A stretch of DNA of 42,605 nucleotides from the NCBI GenBank assembly GCA_051004815.1, contig JBPCJY010000044.1:1-42605 (forward strand), written 5' to 3'. The DNA comes from JBBQXY01 sp051004815. GTDB taxonomy: Bacteria > Chloroflexota > Ktedonobacteria > Ktedonobacterales > Ktedonobacteraceae. Positions 7,914-15,998 of the stretch are shown here, in pieces (position 1 is the first letter of the stretch; the number at the start of each line of letters is the position of its first letter). The notes under the pieces are model-generated. The model worked only from the letters and a program-made list of their open reading frames with translations, did no database searches and was not told the origin of the DNA. Position numbers and translations under genes: made by a program.

Positions 7914-9160
7914 GACAGCTACTACGCACAGTAATTTTAGCCCTGCTACGAGTATTTGGCTTGCCAGGCGCATTAAAAGCCGCCCACAAAGCCCGAACAG
8001 CCTCGAACATTCCAGGCGCACCACGCATCTTACTCATCCGTCCCGATCACCTGGGCGACCTCATCTTGACAACGCCAGTGCTGCATGCACTCAAAACGCA
8101 TCTGCCAGAGGCTACCATCACCATGATGGTTGGGCCGTGGTCAAGTGAAGTCGTCGCACGCCATCCCGCCATCGACCGTTTGCTACCTTGCCCATTCCCT
8201 GGCTTTCAACGCTCACCCCAGAAACCCCTCGCCCCCTATATCTTACTATTCAGCGTAGCCCAACAATTGAGACGTGGTCATTATGACCTTGCCATCAATC
8301 TGCGCCCGGACTTCTGGTGGGGAGCCGTCTTGCTCTATCTGGCACAAATTCCGCATCGCATCGGCTATGCCATCGCCCTTGGCACCCCATTTTTGACCCG
8401 CGCCTTGCCCTTTTCATCGCCTGAACATGCCACCGTCTCTAATCTGCGTCTGGTCAGTGCGGCACTAGAAGTTTTAGGGCAGCAGCCACTCGCAGAGCCA
8501 TTGATGCCAGAACATTACCCATTGCAGTTTATTCCAACAGCAGAAGAACGCCAGTGGGTCATTACACGTCTGGCAAAAGCAGACATTGACACCGACACCC
8601 CTATTGTAATCATTCACCCCGGTACAGGCGCAGCCGTCAAACTCTGGCGCGTAGCAGCCTGGTCAACTATCGCCAACGCCCTCCCAGGGTTATTGACAAC
8701 TTCCCCGCCTCCCCGTATTATTCTTACGGGTAGCACAGGTGAGCGATCAATGCTAGCAGAAATTGCCCAGGGTATGCAAGAGATGGCCTCACCACCATTA
8801 CTGCTTACCGATATGACCGTTGGTCAACTGGCCGCGCTACTACAACGAGCATGCCTGGTGCTGGGAGTTGATAGTGGACCACTTCACCTGGCAGTCGCGC
8901 AAGACACACCAACGCTGCATATCTTTGGGCCAACCGACCCGCGCATTTTTGGCCCTTGGGGCAAAGCCGAACGCCATGTCGTGGTCGCATCCACCCATCG
9001 CTGCCCAGACTGTCCCTGCATCCCATGTGGACGCCTGGACTTCCGACCAGAAGAGTTACCAACGCACCCCTGTGTGCGCCTTATACCAGAACAGCAAGTG
9101 GAAGCGGCCATCGCCACAATCATACAATCGCAATCAGTTGAATCCACAAACACCATGTAG
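7910..9160 (+). CDS. Glycosyltransferase family 9, second of four
   Basis: GT9 protein of 416 residues. It starts with GTG inside the preceding stop (GTGA overlap), which is the only start consistent with coupling. Hallmarks: RILLIRPDHLGDLILTTPVLHAL in the N-terminal domain, IVIIHPGTGAAVKLWR opening the C-terminal domain, ILTGSTGE, and GVDSGPLHLAVAQDTPTLHIFGPTDPR. A Cys-rich segment CPDCPCIPCGR lies near the end and may bind metal. It is somewhat longer than typical WaaC/WaaF. Its neighbour on each side is another GT9, so the four enzymes probably add successive residues to the same glycan. Confidence 0.87.
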   Translation: MRQLLRTVILALLRVFGLPGALKAAHKARTASNIPGAPRILLIRPDHLGDLILTTPVLHALKTHLPEATITMMVGPWSSEVVARHPAIDRLLPCPFPGFQRSPQKPLAPYILLFSVAQQLRRGHYDLAINLRPDFWWGAVLLYLAQIPHRIGYAIALGTPFLTRALPFSSPEHATVSNLRLVSAALEVLGQQPLAEPLMPEHYPLQFIPTAEERQWVITRLAKADIDTDTPIVIIHPGTGAAVKLWRVAAWSTIANALPGLLTTSPPPRIILTGSTGERSMLAEIAQGMQEMASPPLLLTDMTVGQLAALLQRACLVLGVDSGPLHLAVAQDTPTLHIFGPTDPRIFGPWGKAERHVVVASTHRCPDCPCIPCGRLDFRPEELPTHPCVRLIPEQQVEAAIATIIQSQSVESTNTM

Positions 9161-9169
9161 GAAACTAAA

Positions 9170-9239
9170 TGATGAACTTTCACGCAATAACCAGGCTATA
9201 CAAAAATCGTGATGAACTTTCACGCAATAACCAGGCTAT
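9170..9239. repeat. Two 30-bp direct repeats in the gap between GT9 genes
   Basis: The 30-base unit at 9170-9199 recurs exactly at 9210-9239, giving a 40-base period with ten unrelated bases between. It contains stop codons and is not coding. Two copies are too few for a CRISPR array; it may be a local duplication or a regulatory/recombination remnant. Confidence 0.85.
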
Positions 9240-9253
9240 GCCAAACCGTAGGG

Positions 9254-9287
9254 CGCGATTTATCGCCGCCACCGCCGATGTATCGGC
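9254..9287. repeat. Paired small palindromes (REP-like)
   Basis: GCGAT-TT-ATCGC (9255-9266) and GCCGAT-GT-ATCGGC (9274-9287) lie next to each other in the same intergenic gap. Such tandem short palindromes resemble dispersed intergenic repeat elements, but other copies cannot be seen in this window. Confidence 0.4.
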
Positions 9288-9340
9288 CCGTCCTGTTGTG
9301 AGACTTCATCATCACACTCCTACATTTTTTAGGAAAACAT

Positions 9341-10705
9341 ATGTCATATAGAGAAGAACTATTAAGTAATGTCGATGACTATGGCTACCCAATGCCACCC
9401 ACTACTCGCCGCAAACTGCGCAAAGCAGTCGTCGGCACCAGCAGAGGCATCGTAGGTAAAGGCATCTTCGTGCTCATGAGCATCATCGGCGGATTCCTGT
9501 GGCTCAGCAGACGCGGGCAAAAATATCCACCCTTGACACCACAAACCTTCCATCCCACACGTATCCTGGTCATTCGCCTCGATCTCATTGGCGACCTCGT
9601 CCTCTCCCTCACAGTGGTACGCGCCTTGAAACGCACCTACCCGCAGGCAGAGATTGACTTATTGGCAATTCCTGCGAGCGCGAAAGTTGCCACCTTTGAT
9701 CCCAATCTCACTGAGATTATCACTTACGACCCGAATATCTGGCGACGTCCCAGGGCATTACTCCAACCCAAAAACTGGCGCGATGCCCTCAAGTTGCGGC
9801 GCAAACTTCATGCACGCCACTATGATCTGGCCGTCAGCGTCTACGCCAATTGGGCCACCACCCTCGCCGTACTGAGTGGCGCACAGCGACGTGTTGGCTA
9901 TCGTCGCGAAGGCTTTCCTGGCTTTATGACCGACAATGTCCCCGGCGGCATCCCTGGACGTTGGCGACACTGGTCGCCACTGGACAACAAGCACGAGGTT
10001 GATTACTGTCTGGCACTGGCAAAAGCTGCTGGAGCGACCATCACCCCAGCAGATCGTATTCCTCATCTGTCTGTCGATGAAAAAACGCGCCAGGACACTG
10101 AGCAATTACTCCAACGAGCAGGTGTACAACCGGGCAAACCCTTGATTGTCTGCCACATTAACTCCAATAATGGGCAATCCAAACGCTGGCCTATTCCCTA
10201 CTGGGCCACACTCATTGACCGCCTGATACGCGAAAAAGATGCCCAGGTCGTCTTGACCGGTGCTCCCAGCGATCTGCCACAGATCGAAAGCGTCATCCGG
10301 CGCATGCAGGAGCGGCCCATCAACCTGACCGCCAAAACCAACCTGACCCAGCTAGCCGCACTCTTGCAGCTGGCCGACTTGCTCATCAGTGGCGATAGCG
10401 GCCCCCTGCACATGGGCGTAGCCTGCGGAACACCCATCATCGGCATCTATGGCCCCACCAACCCTTCCCTTGGTGGCCCGGTCAGCTCTGAAGCAACCGT
10501 TTTACGCAGCACTATCTGGTGCAGCCCTTGTTACAACGCCAAAGCTACGGCAGATTGCCGTTTTTATACCACCCAATGCATGAAAAACATCACACCAACG
10601 CAAGTATTCACAGCCGTACAACAAAAATTGATCGCCAATGAGCGTTCCGAACAACAAAAAGTACCCTTGCAAGCACAAGAGCACTTCCTTTCCAATTTAG
10701 AATGA
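9341..10705 (+). CDS. Glycosyltransferase family 9 with N-terminal membrane-associating extension, third of four
   Basis: This 454-residue GT9 has about 70 extra residues in front: a basic stretch (TTRRKLRKAV) then a hydrophobic helix (GIFVLMSIIGGFLWLS), likely bringing the enzyme to the membrane. The catalytic part begins RILVIRLDLIGDLVLSLTVVRAL and continues with LIVCHINSNNGQSKRWP, VVLTGAPSD and SGDSGPLHMGVACGTPIIGIYGPTNP. Cysteines near the C-terminus (CSPCYNAKATADCRF..QCM) match the arrangement in the sister genes. AGGA precedes the ATG. The 180-base gap before it holds direct repeats and palindromes; its stop overlaps the next possible ATG. Confidence 0.87.
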   Translation: MSYREELLSNVDDYGYPMPPTTRRKLRKAVVGTSRGIVGKGIFVLMSIIGGFLWLSRRGQKYPPLTPQTFHPTRILVIRLDLIGDLVLSLTVVRALKRTYPQAEIDLLAIPASAKVATFDPNLTEIITYDPNIWRRPRALLQPKNWRDALKLRRKLHARHYDLAVSVYANWATTLAVLSGAQRRVGYRREGFPGFMTDNVPGGIPGRWRHWSPLDNKHEVDYCLALAKAAGATITPADRIPHLSVDEKTRQDTEQLLQRAGVQPGKPLIVCHINSNNGQSKRWPIPYWATLIDRLIREKDAQVVLTGAPSDLPQIESVIRRMQERPINLTAKTNLTQLAALLQLADLLISGDSGPLHMGVACGTPIIGIYGPTNPSLGGPVSSEATVLRSTIWCSPCYNAKATADCRFYTTQCMKNITPTQVFTAVQQKLIANERSEQQKVPLQAQEHFLSNLE

Positions 10706-10728
10706 GAGACGCCGCAATAGAGGACACT

Positions 10729-11895
10729 ATGCACACACATGCAATTAAATTGGCACCCGATGCCAACATCCTGGTCATTAAAATGGCCGGTATCGGCGAT
10801 CTCTTGCTGGCAACACCAGCCTTACGTGCCTTGCGCGAAACGTACCCACAGGCACGCATAGACTTGTTGGTCACACCGGCCTCGGGTGGTCTCCTCAATG
10901 GCTGGGACGCCATAGATAACATCTTTGTGCTCGACAAATACCTGTTCGACTACCCACAACAGATACTAAAAAATCCGCGTAACCTGTCGCGACTCACTCC
11001 CCTCTGGCATCAACTGCGCGACGGCCATTATGACGCTGTGCTCTTGCTCCATCATCTAACATTGCCCTTTGGCCGTTTGAAACACCAGACCTTGCTACGA
11101 GCCACTGGCGCGAAATGGCGTGTAGGCCTGGATAATGGACATGGCTGGTTCCTCAATGTGCGTGTGAAAGACGAGGGTTTCGGAGCAATGCACGAAGCCG
11201 ATTATAACCTGGCTATAGCGGAAGCGGTCGGCGCAACCACCACCAACAAGCGACTCACCGTTCCCTTGAACGAGGATGAGCATCGTTCAGCCTGGCACAT
11301 TCTCTACGAACACGAAGCTCCCAACGTCATCACTCATCCCATCATCGCTATGCACCCCGGCAGTGGATCGTATAGTACAGCGAGACGCTGGGCACCCGAA
11401 CGCTTCGCGCAATTGGCTGATACACTCTATACCGACTTTGGTGGCCAACTACTTCTGCTCGGTGGACCAGAGGAAGCAGAACTACACCAGCAAATTACAG
11501 GCATGATGCAGTCAGAGATGCTTGTACGCAGCCTGGCGGGTCGCGGCAGCATCAAAGTCACCGCGGCCATTCTGGAACAGGTCGATCTCTTTGTCGGCAA
11601 CGACTCCGCCCTCGGTCAACTGGCGGTCGCTGGCGGTACTCCCACCGTCACCATCTTTGGCCTGACCAACGCCAAAGCCTGGGGGCCTTATACCGGTGGC
11701 AACACCGCACAACAAGCCGCCGTGGTGCGTCTCGACCTCCCTTGCATGCCCTGTTTCTACCGTGGTCACAACCTCGGTATGCCGGAGGGATGCTCCACAC
11801 GCGATTGTCTGGCCCTTCTAGGCGTTGATCCCGTAGCCGTAGCCGCCCGCCGACTACTCCGCTCCACCAAAAGCCAACCAGCCTCTCAGCTATAG
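10729..11895 (+). CDS. Glycosyltransferase family 9, fourth of four
   Basis: GT9 protein of about 388 residues: ILVIKMAGIGDLLLATPALRAL at the N-terminus, IAMHPGSGSYSTARRW and LLLLGGPEEAE in the second domain, then GNDSALGQLAVAGGTPTVTIFGLTNA. The usual GDSGPLHL/GNDSSPMH motif is altered to GNDSALGQLA, so the histidine expected after Pro/Met is missing. C-terminal cysteines (LPCMPCFY..GCSTRDC) are present. Two starts compete: the ATG at 10702 overlapping the previous stop, and the ATG at 10729 with AGAGGA five bases upstream; the second is chosen. It ends the run of GT9 genes and is followed by a large hairpin. Confidence 0.85.
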   Translation: MHTHAIKLAPDANILVIKMAGIGDLLLATPALRALRETYPQARIDLLVTPASGGLLNGWDAIDNIFVLDKYLFDYPQQILKNPRNLSRLTPLWHQLRDGHYDAVLLLHHLTLPFGRLKHQTLLRATGAKWRVGLDNGHGWFLNVRVKDEGFGAMHEADYNLAIAEAVGATTTNKRLTVPLNEDEHRSAWHILYEHEAPNVITHPIIAMHPGSGSYSTARRWAPERFAQLADTLYTDFGGQLLLLGGPEEAELHQQITGMMQSEMLVRSLAGRGSIKVTAAILEQVDLFVGNDSALGQLAVAGGTPTVTIFGLTNAKAWGPYTGGNTAQQAAVVRLDLPCMPCFYRGHNLGMPEGCSTRDCLALLGVDPVAVAARRLLRSTKSQPASQL

Positions 11896-11911
11896 CAACA
11901 CGGCTTGTGAA

Positions 11912-11946
11912 TTCTTCCTGACGCCCCTGGTGGGCGTCAGGAAGAA
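11912..11946 (+). terminator. Long perfect hairpin after the GT9 genes
   Basis: A 15-base-pair perfect stem with loop CTGGT lies 16 bases after the last GT9 stop. There is no T-run, so it may end transcription by another route or stabilise the 3' end. An outer 9-base complement (CTTGTGAAT near 11904-11912 against ATTCACAAG near 11973-11981) could extend the structure. Confidence 0.55.
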
Positions 11947-12004
11947 CATGCAAGAACGGCAGTTCCCCGATCATTCACAAGCGTGCCGTGCTGCATGGTT
12001 GACC

Positions 12005-12035
12005 TTGACACAGTGTCAGCATTCCGTGCTAGAAT
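12005..12035 (+). promoter_or_regulatory. Promoter with dyad for gmhA
   Basis: TTGACA (12005-12010) and TAGAAT (12030-12035) lie 19 bases apart, a long spacer offset by a TGn extended -10 (TGCTAGAAT). The inverted repeat TGACAC-A-GTGTCA (12006-12018) overlaps the -35 and is a candidate operator. Confidence 0.5.
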
Positions 12036-12083
12036 AAATAACCTACCAGTAATAATGGACAGCATAGTAGCGGAACGGATTTC

Positions 12084-12686
12084 ATGAATCGTACACAAAA
12101 CGACCAGGGGATAGCGGAACAACGCGTCATCGCGGAACTCCTCGAAGGCAGCGAAGTCCTGCGCCAAACCGCCCTTTGCCTGGCTTCCGATATCGTTATA
12201 GTCGCGGAACACATCATCAACGTATTGCGTGCAGGTGGCAAAATCCTGATTTGTGGCAATGGTGGCAGTGCCGCCGACTCCCAACACTTTGCCGCCGAAT
12301 TAGTAGGCCGTTTCAGGCGCAAACGTCCGAGTTGGGCAGCTATTGCCCTCACAGTAGATGCGTCGATCCTTACCAGTCTCGGCAACGATTTCGGCTTTGA
12401 ACAGATTTTTGCCCGTCAAGTGCAGGCTCTTGGCCGTCCAGGCGATATCTTGATCGCTATTTCCACCAGTGGTAGCTCAAAAAATGTGCTGGCTGCTGTG
12501 GATGTCGCCAACACCATCGGAATGTATACGGTTGGCATGACCGGCAAGGACGCCAGCAAACTGGGAGCGAACGTAAATTTTCATCTACCCATTCCCAGTG
12601 CCAACACAGCCTTCATCCAACAAGGCCACATGGCCGTCATCCATACCCTCTGCGAACTTATCGAGGAACGTTTAACAAATTCCTAA
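12084..12686 (+). CDS. gmhA: Sedoheptulose-7-phosphate isomerase
   Basis: SIS-domain enzyme converting sedoheptulose 7-phosphate to D-glycero-D-manno-heptose 7-phosphate, first step of nucleotide-activated heptose synthesis. The 200-residue length is typical. Seen: ILICGNGGSAADSQHFAAELVGR (phosphosugar-binding Ser and GmhA-type HFAAE), LGNDFGFEQIFARQV, the second sugar loop ISTSGSSKNV, and the C-terminal QQGHMAVIHTLCELIE carrying the conserved His. It lies 38 bases before the heptose kinase gene and behind four GT9 genes, so it probably feeds them. DiaA-like SIS proteins are the alternative; the HFAAELVGRF block and the neighbouring kinase favour GmhA. Confidence 0.92.
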   Translation: MNRTQNDQGIAEQRVIAELLEGSEVLRQTALCLASDIVIVAEHIINVLRAGGKILICGNGGSAADSQHFAAELVGRFRRKRPSWAAIALTVDASILTSLGNDFGFEQIFARQVQALGRPGDILIAISTSGSSKNVLAAVDVANTIGMYTVGMTGKDASKLGANVNFHLPIPSANTAFIQQGHMAVIHTLCELIEERLTNS

Positions 12687-12724
12687 GAAACATGCTATTG
12701 TAGTGCAACAAAACGGAGGTCGTC

Positions 12725-13702
12725 ATGCACGTTGAGCATCTCTTGGAGCTAATACCTACCCGCAACATTTTAGTGGTTGGGGATGTTATGTTAGATGAAT
12801 ATTTATGGGGCAACGTGCGCGGTATTTCTCCCGAGGCTCCTGTACCAGTGGTGGAGATACGCCATCAAACCTATGCCCTGGGCGGTGCTGGTAACGTAGC
12901 GGCAAACCTCTCCAGCCTTGGCAGCAATATCTGGATAGCAGGTGTCGTTGGGGCCGACACACAAGCAGCCAAATTGTGCGATCTTTTTTCACAGACGCCG
13001 CGCACCTCCATGCATCTCTTTCCTTGTGAGGATCGTCCAACCACCACCAAGACCCGTATTGTTGCCCATAGCCAGCAGATGATACGTGCCGATAGAGAAG
13101 AGCGGCATGGTATTCCCGCCACAGCCGAAGCCAATATACTCAACTGTGTTCGCGAACGCTTGGAAGATCTTCACGCCTGCATACTCTCGGACTACGGCAA
13201 AGGCGTACTAACCGATAGCCTCATCAGTTCCATCATTACGCTCTGTCAGCAAGCCAATATTCCCGTCATTGTTGACCCCAAAGGACACCGCTACTCTCGT
13301 TATCATGGTGCCACCGCCGTCACACCCAATACAAAAGAGGCCAACAGCGCGGCGGAAAATGGCGATGGTCGCATGTCTATCGATCAAGTCGCGGATCGTC
13401 TCCTGAACGAGATTGGCAATGGCACACTCTTAATCACCCGTGGAGCACAAGGCATGTCCCTCTACACCCATAACGCTCCACCCGTACACATCCCCGCCCA
13501 GGCTCGCAATATCTATGATGTCACGGGTGCGGGTGACACCGTCGTAGCCGTTCTTGCCCTACTTTTAGCCACCGAGTTAGATATAATCTCCTCCGCGAAG
13601 ATAGCCAATTACGCCGCGGGCATTGTCGTCGGCAAAGTCGGCACCGCCAGCGTCACTATCGAGGAACTGACCGCCGCATTCCGCGGTAACTGGGAGCTCT
13701 AA
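12725..13702 (+). CDS. hldA: D-glycero-beta-D-manno-heptose-7-phosphate kinase (HldA / HldE N-terminal type)
   Basis: PfkB/ribokinase-fold kinase of 325 residues that phosphorylates heptose 7-phosphate at C1. Seen: ILVVGDVMLDEYLWGNVRGISPEAPVPVVEI (RfaE signature), GGAGNVAANLSSLG, the ACILSDYGKGVLT and IPVIVDPKGHRYSRY blocks, and the C-terminal anion-hole motif DVTGAGDTVVA with the catalytic Asp. It has only the kinase domain; the adenylyltransferase half of HldE is absent and no gene for it, nor for GmhB, is seen nearby. GGAGG precedes the ATG. Together with gmhA it makes the bisphosphate precursor for the GT9 donors. Confidence 0.92.
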   Translation: MHVEHLLELIPTRNILVVGDVMLDEYLWGNVRGISPEAPVPVVEIRHQTYALGGAGNVAANLSSLGSNIWIAGVVGADTQAAKLCDLFSQTPRTSMHLFPCEDRPTTTKTRIVAHSQQMIRADREERHGIPATAEANILNCVRERLEDLHACILSDYGKGVLTDSLISSIITLCQQANIPVIVDPKGHRYSRYHGATAVTPNTKEANSAAENGDGRMSIDQVADRLLNEIGNGTLLITRGAQGMSLYTHNAPPVHIPAQARNIYDVTGAGDTVVAVLALLLATELDIISSAKIANYAAGIVVGKVGTASVTIEELTAAFRGNWEL

Positions 13703-13749
13703 CTATTCTCCAGCACTCCTATTTACACAGCACAATGAGGTAGTAATTC

Positions 13750-14218
13750 ATGCCACAGCAACACATCAATATTCGTCAAGCCGAGGTTCGTGATGCTCAC
13801 ATCGTGGTAGATATGGTGCAGCGTCTTCTTCTGGAACTGGGCGGCTTCCAGGCATTCGACACTCCTACCATCGTTTCTCTCTGCACACAACTGCTCTCAA
13901 CCGATCTCTTCACAGCATTTCTCGCGGAGAGTCCCACCCGTTCGTCGCTTGGCGTAATCACACTGGCTGAGTGTCCTGCCCTCTATGTCTCAGGCCGTAT
14001 TGGCTGGATACAGGAACTCTATGTTGCCCCGGAAGCTCGCTCACTCGGCACCGGACACCAACTTATAATAGCAGCAACCAACTATGGGCAAAAACGCCAG
14101 TGGCAAAGACTCGAAGTGAATACCCCCGATGCCAGCGCATGGCCTCGTACAGTCAGTCGCCTTCTATCGGCAAGAAGGCTTTGAGGGCGGCTCATACCAC
14201 CTCAGAAAATTTCTGTAG
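13750..14218 (+). pseudogene. GNAT-family N-acetyltransferase broken by a 4-base duplication
   Basis: The frame from the ATG at 13750 encodes a GNAT domain (INIRQAEVRDAH at the start; WIQELYVAPEARSLGTGHQLI is the acetyl-CoA-binding region) but ends at 14184 with a tail unlike the family. The expected C-terminus, FYRQEGFEGGSYHLRKFL, is encoded just after in another frame and ends at TAG 14216-14218. The break is at 14151-14158, where AGTC is repeated; with one copy the reading becomes PRTVAFYRQEGF, a normal GNAT motif. So the gene is either inactivated by a recent duplication or contains an assembly error. A GAGGTAG ribosome site precedes the ATG. It follows hldA by 47 bases. Confidence 0.8.
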
Positions 14219-14232
14219 GGCGTTTGCCATCA

Positions 14233-15507
14233 TTACGGCTGAGCCGTAACTTCCCGCGCCACTCGTTTCACCGGGCGCGTAAAATTGCCGATTACTACAT
14301 CGGGCACTTCCCGCCGCAGTGTCTCGACCAACGTGCGCATCCCCAACGCTTTGCCCATTGAGTCCAAAGCTGGCATGCGTGGCAGTAGAACCTCTGGGTC
14401 AATATTCAGGTTACGCAACTGTATCAAACGCAAACCAGTCTCCTGGATAAAAGTCAACAGAGCCTCAACCTCGCGCTCGCGATCAATCATGCCAGGGAAG
14501 CAGAGCAGATTAATTGAACTATACACCCCCGCGTCCTGCGCTCGCTTTAAAGATTCTTTGACATCCTCAAAGCTATATCCCAACGGACGATAGTAAGCAG
14601 TATAGGTCTCAGGATGACCGGAAATCGTGCTGACACGAATAGTATCAAGACCCGCGTCATACAGCCGCTGCAACCAGCGTGGATTGCTGCCGTTGGTGTT
14701 GATATTGACCACACCCCGCGCAGTACGCAAACGCATCGCCTTAATAGATTGCTCGATGCGCCGCCACTGCAACAGAGGTTCGCCCTCACATCCCTGTCCA
14801 AAGCTGACAATGGCCTCTTCCGCCTGCTCTAAATGCGGCACCGCCACCTCCACAATCTCTTCGATAGTAGGAATAAACGTGAGGCGATCTTGTGGTGAGA
14901 TCAAGTCTTCCTCTTCTTGCTTGGAGATGCAGCCAATGCAACGAGCATTGCAGCCAGGAGAGACAGCAATCGCCATCTCCCAACGTCCAAAAAAGAGATT
15001 GCTGGCCGTAGGACACGCGTAATCCAGCGCACAGTGCGCGTGTTGCGCAATCACCCGATTCTGTGGAAAGGCCGCTTGTTTCTCTTGTACCAGTCGCGTC
15101 AATATGCGTTTAGGAAAGGCACGCGGATGCCATTTATGCGGGTCATCAGTCTTGATGGCCGCGACATATAGACGCCCATTCATGCCAGCTACTGCGCAAT
15201 AGCCAAAGAAGGGCAGTGGCTCTGTCCCTGGCACTTTTTCGTAGGCCGGCAACAAGGTGCGCGTATAGCCAATCGGCAAAAGGGCTGCCGCAGCCCAACC
15301 ACGCGTACCAGGTACGATATGTTGTTCTCCTGTACGCGCCTTCCCCACAGCCAGACGATCTGGCATCATGGAGAGCGTCACTCCATCGGGAAGCGGTATA
15401 AGATCGCTAGTTGTTAACGGTTGATTTCCAAAAGCGAGGGCCTGTAAACGCGGCTCCTCGCGAATATCCCCCTCCGGGGTACAATAAACGAGATATGGAG
15501 TAGCCAT
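14233..15507 (-). CDS. Radical SAM protein with N-terminal accessory domain
   Basis: The 424-residue protein has an N-terminal region (about 1-175) of unknown fold with scattered cysteines (C104, C159, C165), then the radical SAM core with the [4Fe-4S] motif at C186, C190 and C193 (SPGCNARCIGC). Later core features are SFGQGCEGEPLL (GGE-like SAM-binding block), NINTNGSNP and IRVSTISGHPETY. There is no recognisable SPASM cluster at the C-terminus. It may modify a peptide, RNA or small molecule; the family is not identified and no substrate is clear. AAGGA precedes the ATG. It faces the frameshifted GNAT gene and lies behind a small unknown gene on its own strand. Confidence 0.82.
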   Translation of the reverse strand: MATPYLVYCTPEGDIREEPRLQALAFGNQPLTTSDLIPLPDGVTLSMMPDRLAVGKARTGEQHIVPGTRGWAAAALLPIGYTRTLLPAYEKVPGTEPLPFFGYCAVAGMNGRLYVAAIKTDDPHKWHPRAFPKRILTRLVQEKQAAFPQNRVIAQHAHCALDYACPTASNLFFGRWEMAIAVSPGCNARCIGCISKQEEEDLISPQDRLTFIPTIEEIVEVAVPHLEQAEEAIVSFGQGCEGEPLLQWRRIEQSIKAMRLRTARGVVNINTNGSNPRWLQRLYDAGLDTIRVSTISGHPETYTAYYRPLGYSFEDVKESLKRAQDAGVYSSINLLCFPGMIDREREVEALLTFIQETGLRLIQLRNLNIDPEVLLPRMPALDSMGKALGMRTLVETLRREVPDVVIGNFTRPVKRVAREVTAQP

Positions 15508-15580
15508 TCTTTTCCTTAGAGATGTAGCCTATTGGTCACAAAGGCTTTATGCGCAGCACATTGACGATGCTTACGCTTAC

Positions 15581-15838
15581 TTAATGCATGGGCATTGCTG
15601 GAGGTGTCGCCGGAATACGTGGATTGGTTGGTCGCTCATCGGGAAATTCATCATCAAAAAACCTGGGCAACGGATTCGTCGCCTGCGTCTGTAATGAAAC
15701 CCGCTGCTCTAATTCGTGCGCTTCCTCGTATACAAAACTGAGCAAGATATGCTCACCGCGTACGCTTTGACATGTTTGACGAATACGTGGGTGTTCTGAC
15801 TCCATCCAAGCGTTGACCATAGCTTCAAGCGCGGACAT
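15581..15838 (-). CDS. Small unknown acidic protein
   Basis: An 85-residue product: a helical N-terminal half (SALEAMVNAWMESEHPRIRQ), a strand-like segment GEHILLSFVYEE, and a Pro-rich tail. No family is recognised. The ATG at 15838 has GTGGAGA at good spacing; an upstream TTG at 15883 with AAGGA is an alternative that would give 100 residues. It lies 73 bases before the radical SAM gene on the same strand, so they could be one operon and the small protein could be a partner, but it shows no precursor-peptide features such as a Cys-rich core. Confidence 0.55.
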   Translation of the reverse strand: MSALEAMVNAWMESEHPRIRQTCQSVRGEHILLSFVYEEAHELEQRVSLQTQATNPLPRFFDDEFPDERPTNPRIPATPPAMPMH

Positions 15839-15998
15839 GCTATCTCCACATTCTGTGCTATCAAAGCCCTTGAACCTATACAACGTGCTTTCCTTTCACC
15901 TGCAAAAAACGGTCGCTCCTGTTCGTCACTCAACAGCCCATCGCCCAATAATCAAAGGTATTGTATCATTCTACGTTCTATTTTACCATAGTGGCAAA

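Noticed and set aside
9170..9239. Possible CRISPR array
   Set aside because: Only two copies with a 10-base gap, no cas genes and no further repeats.
13971..14249. Separate gene overlapping the end of the GNAT gene
   Set aside because: Its residues do not match the GNAT tail; the true tail lies in the third frame and ends at 14218.
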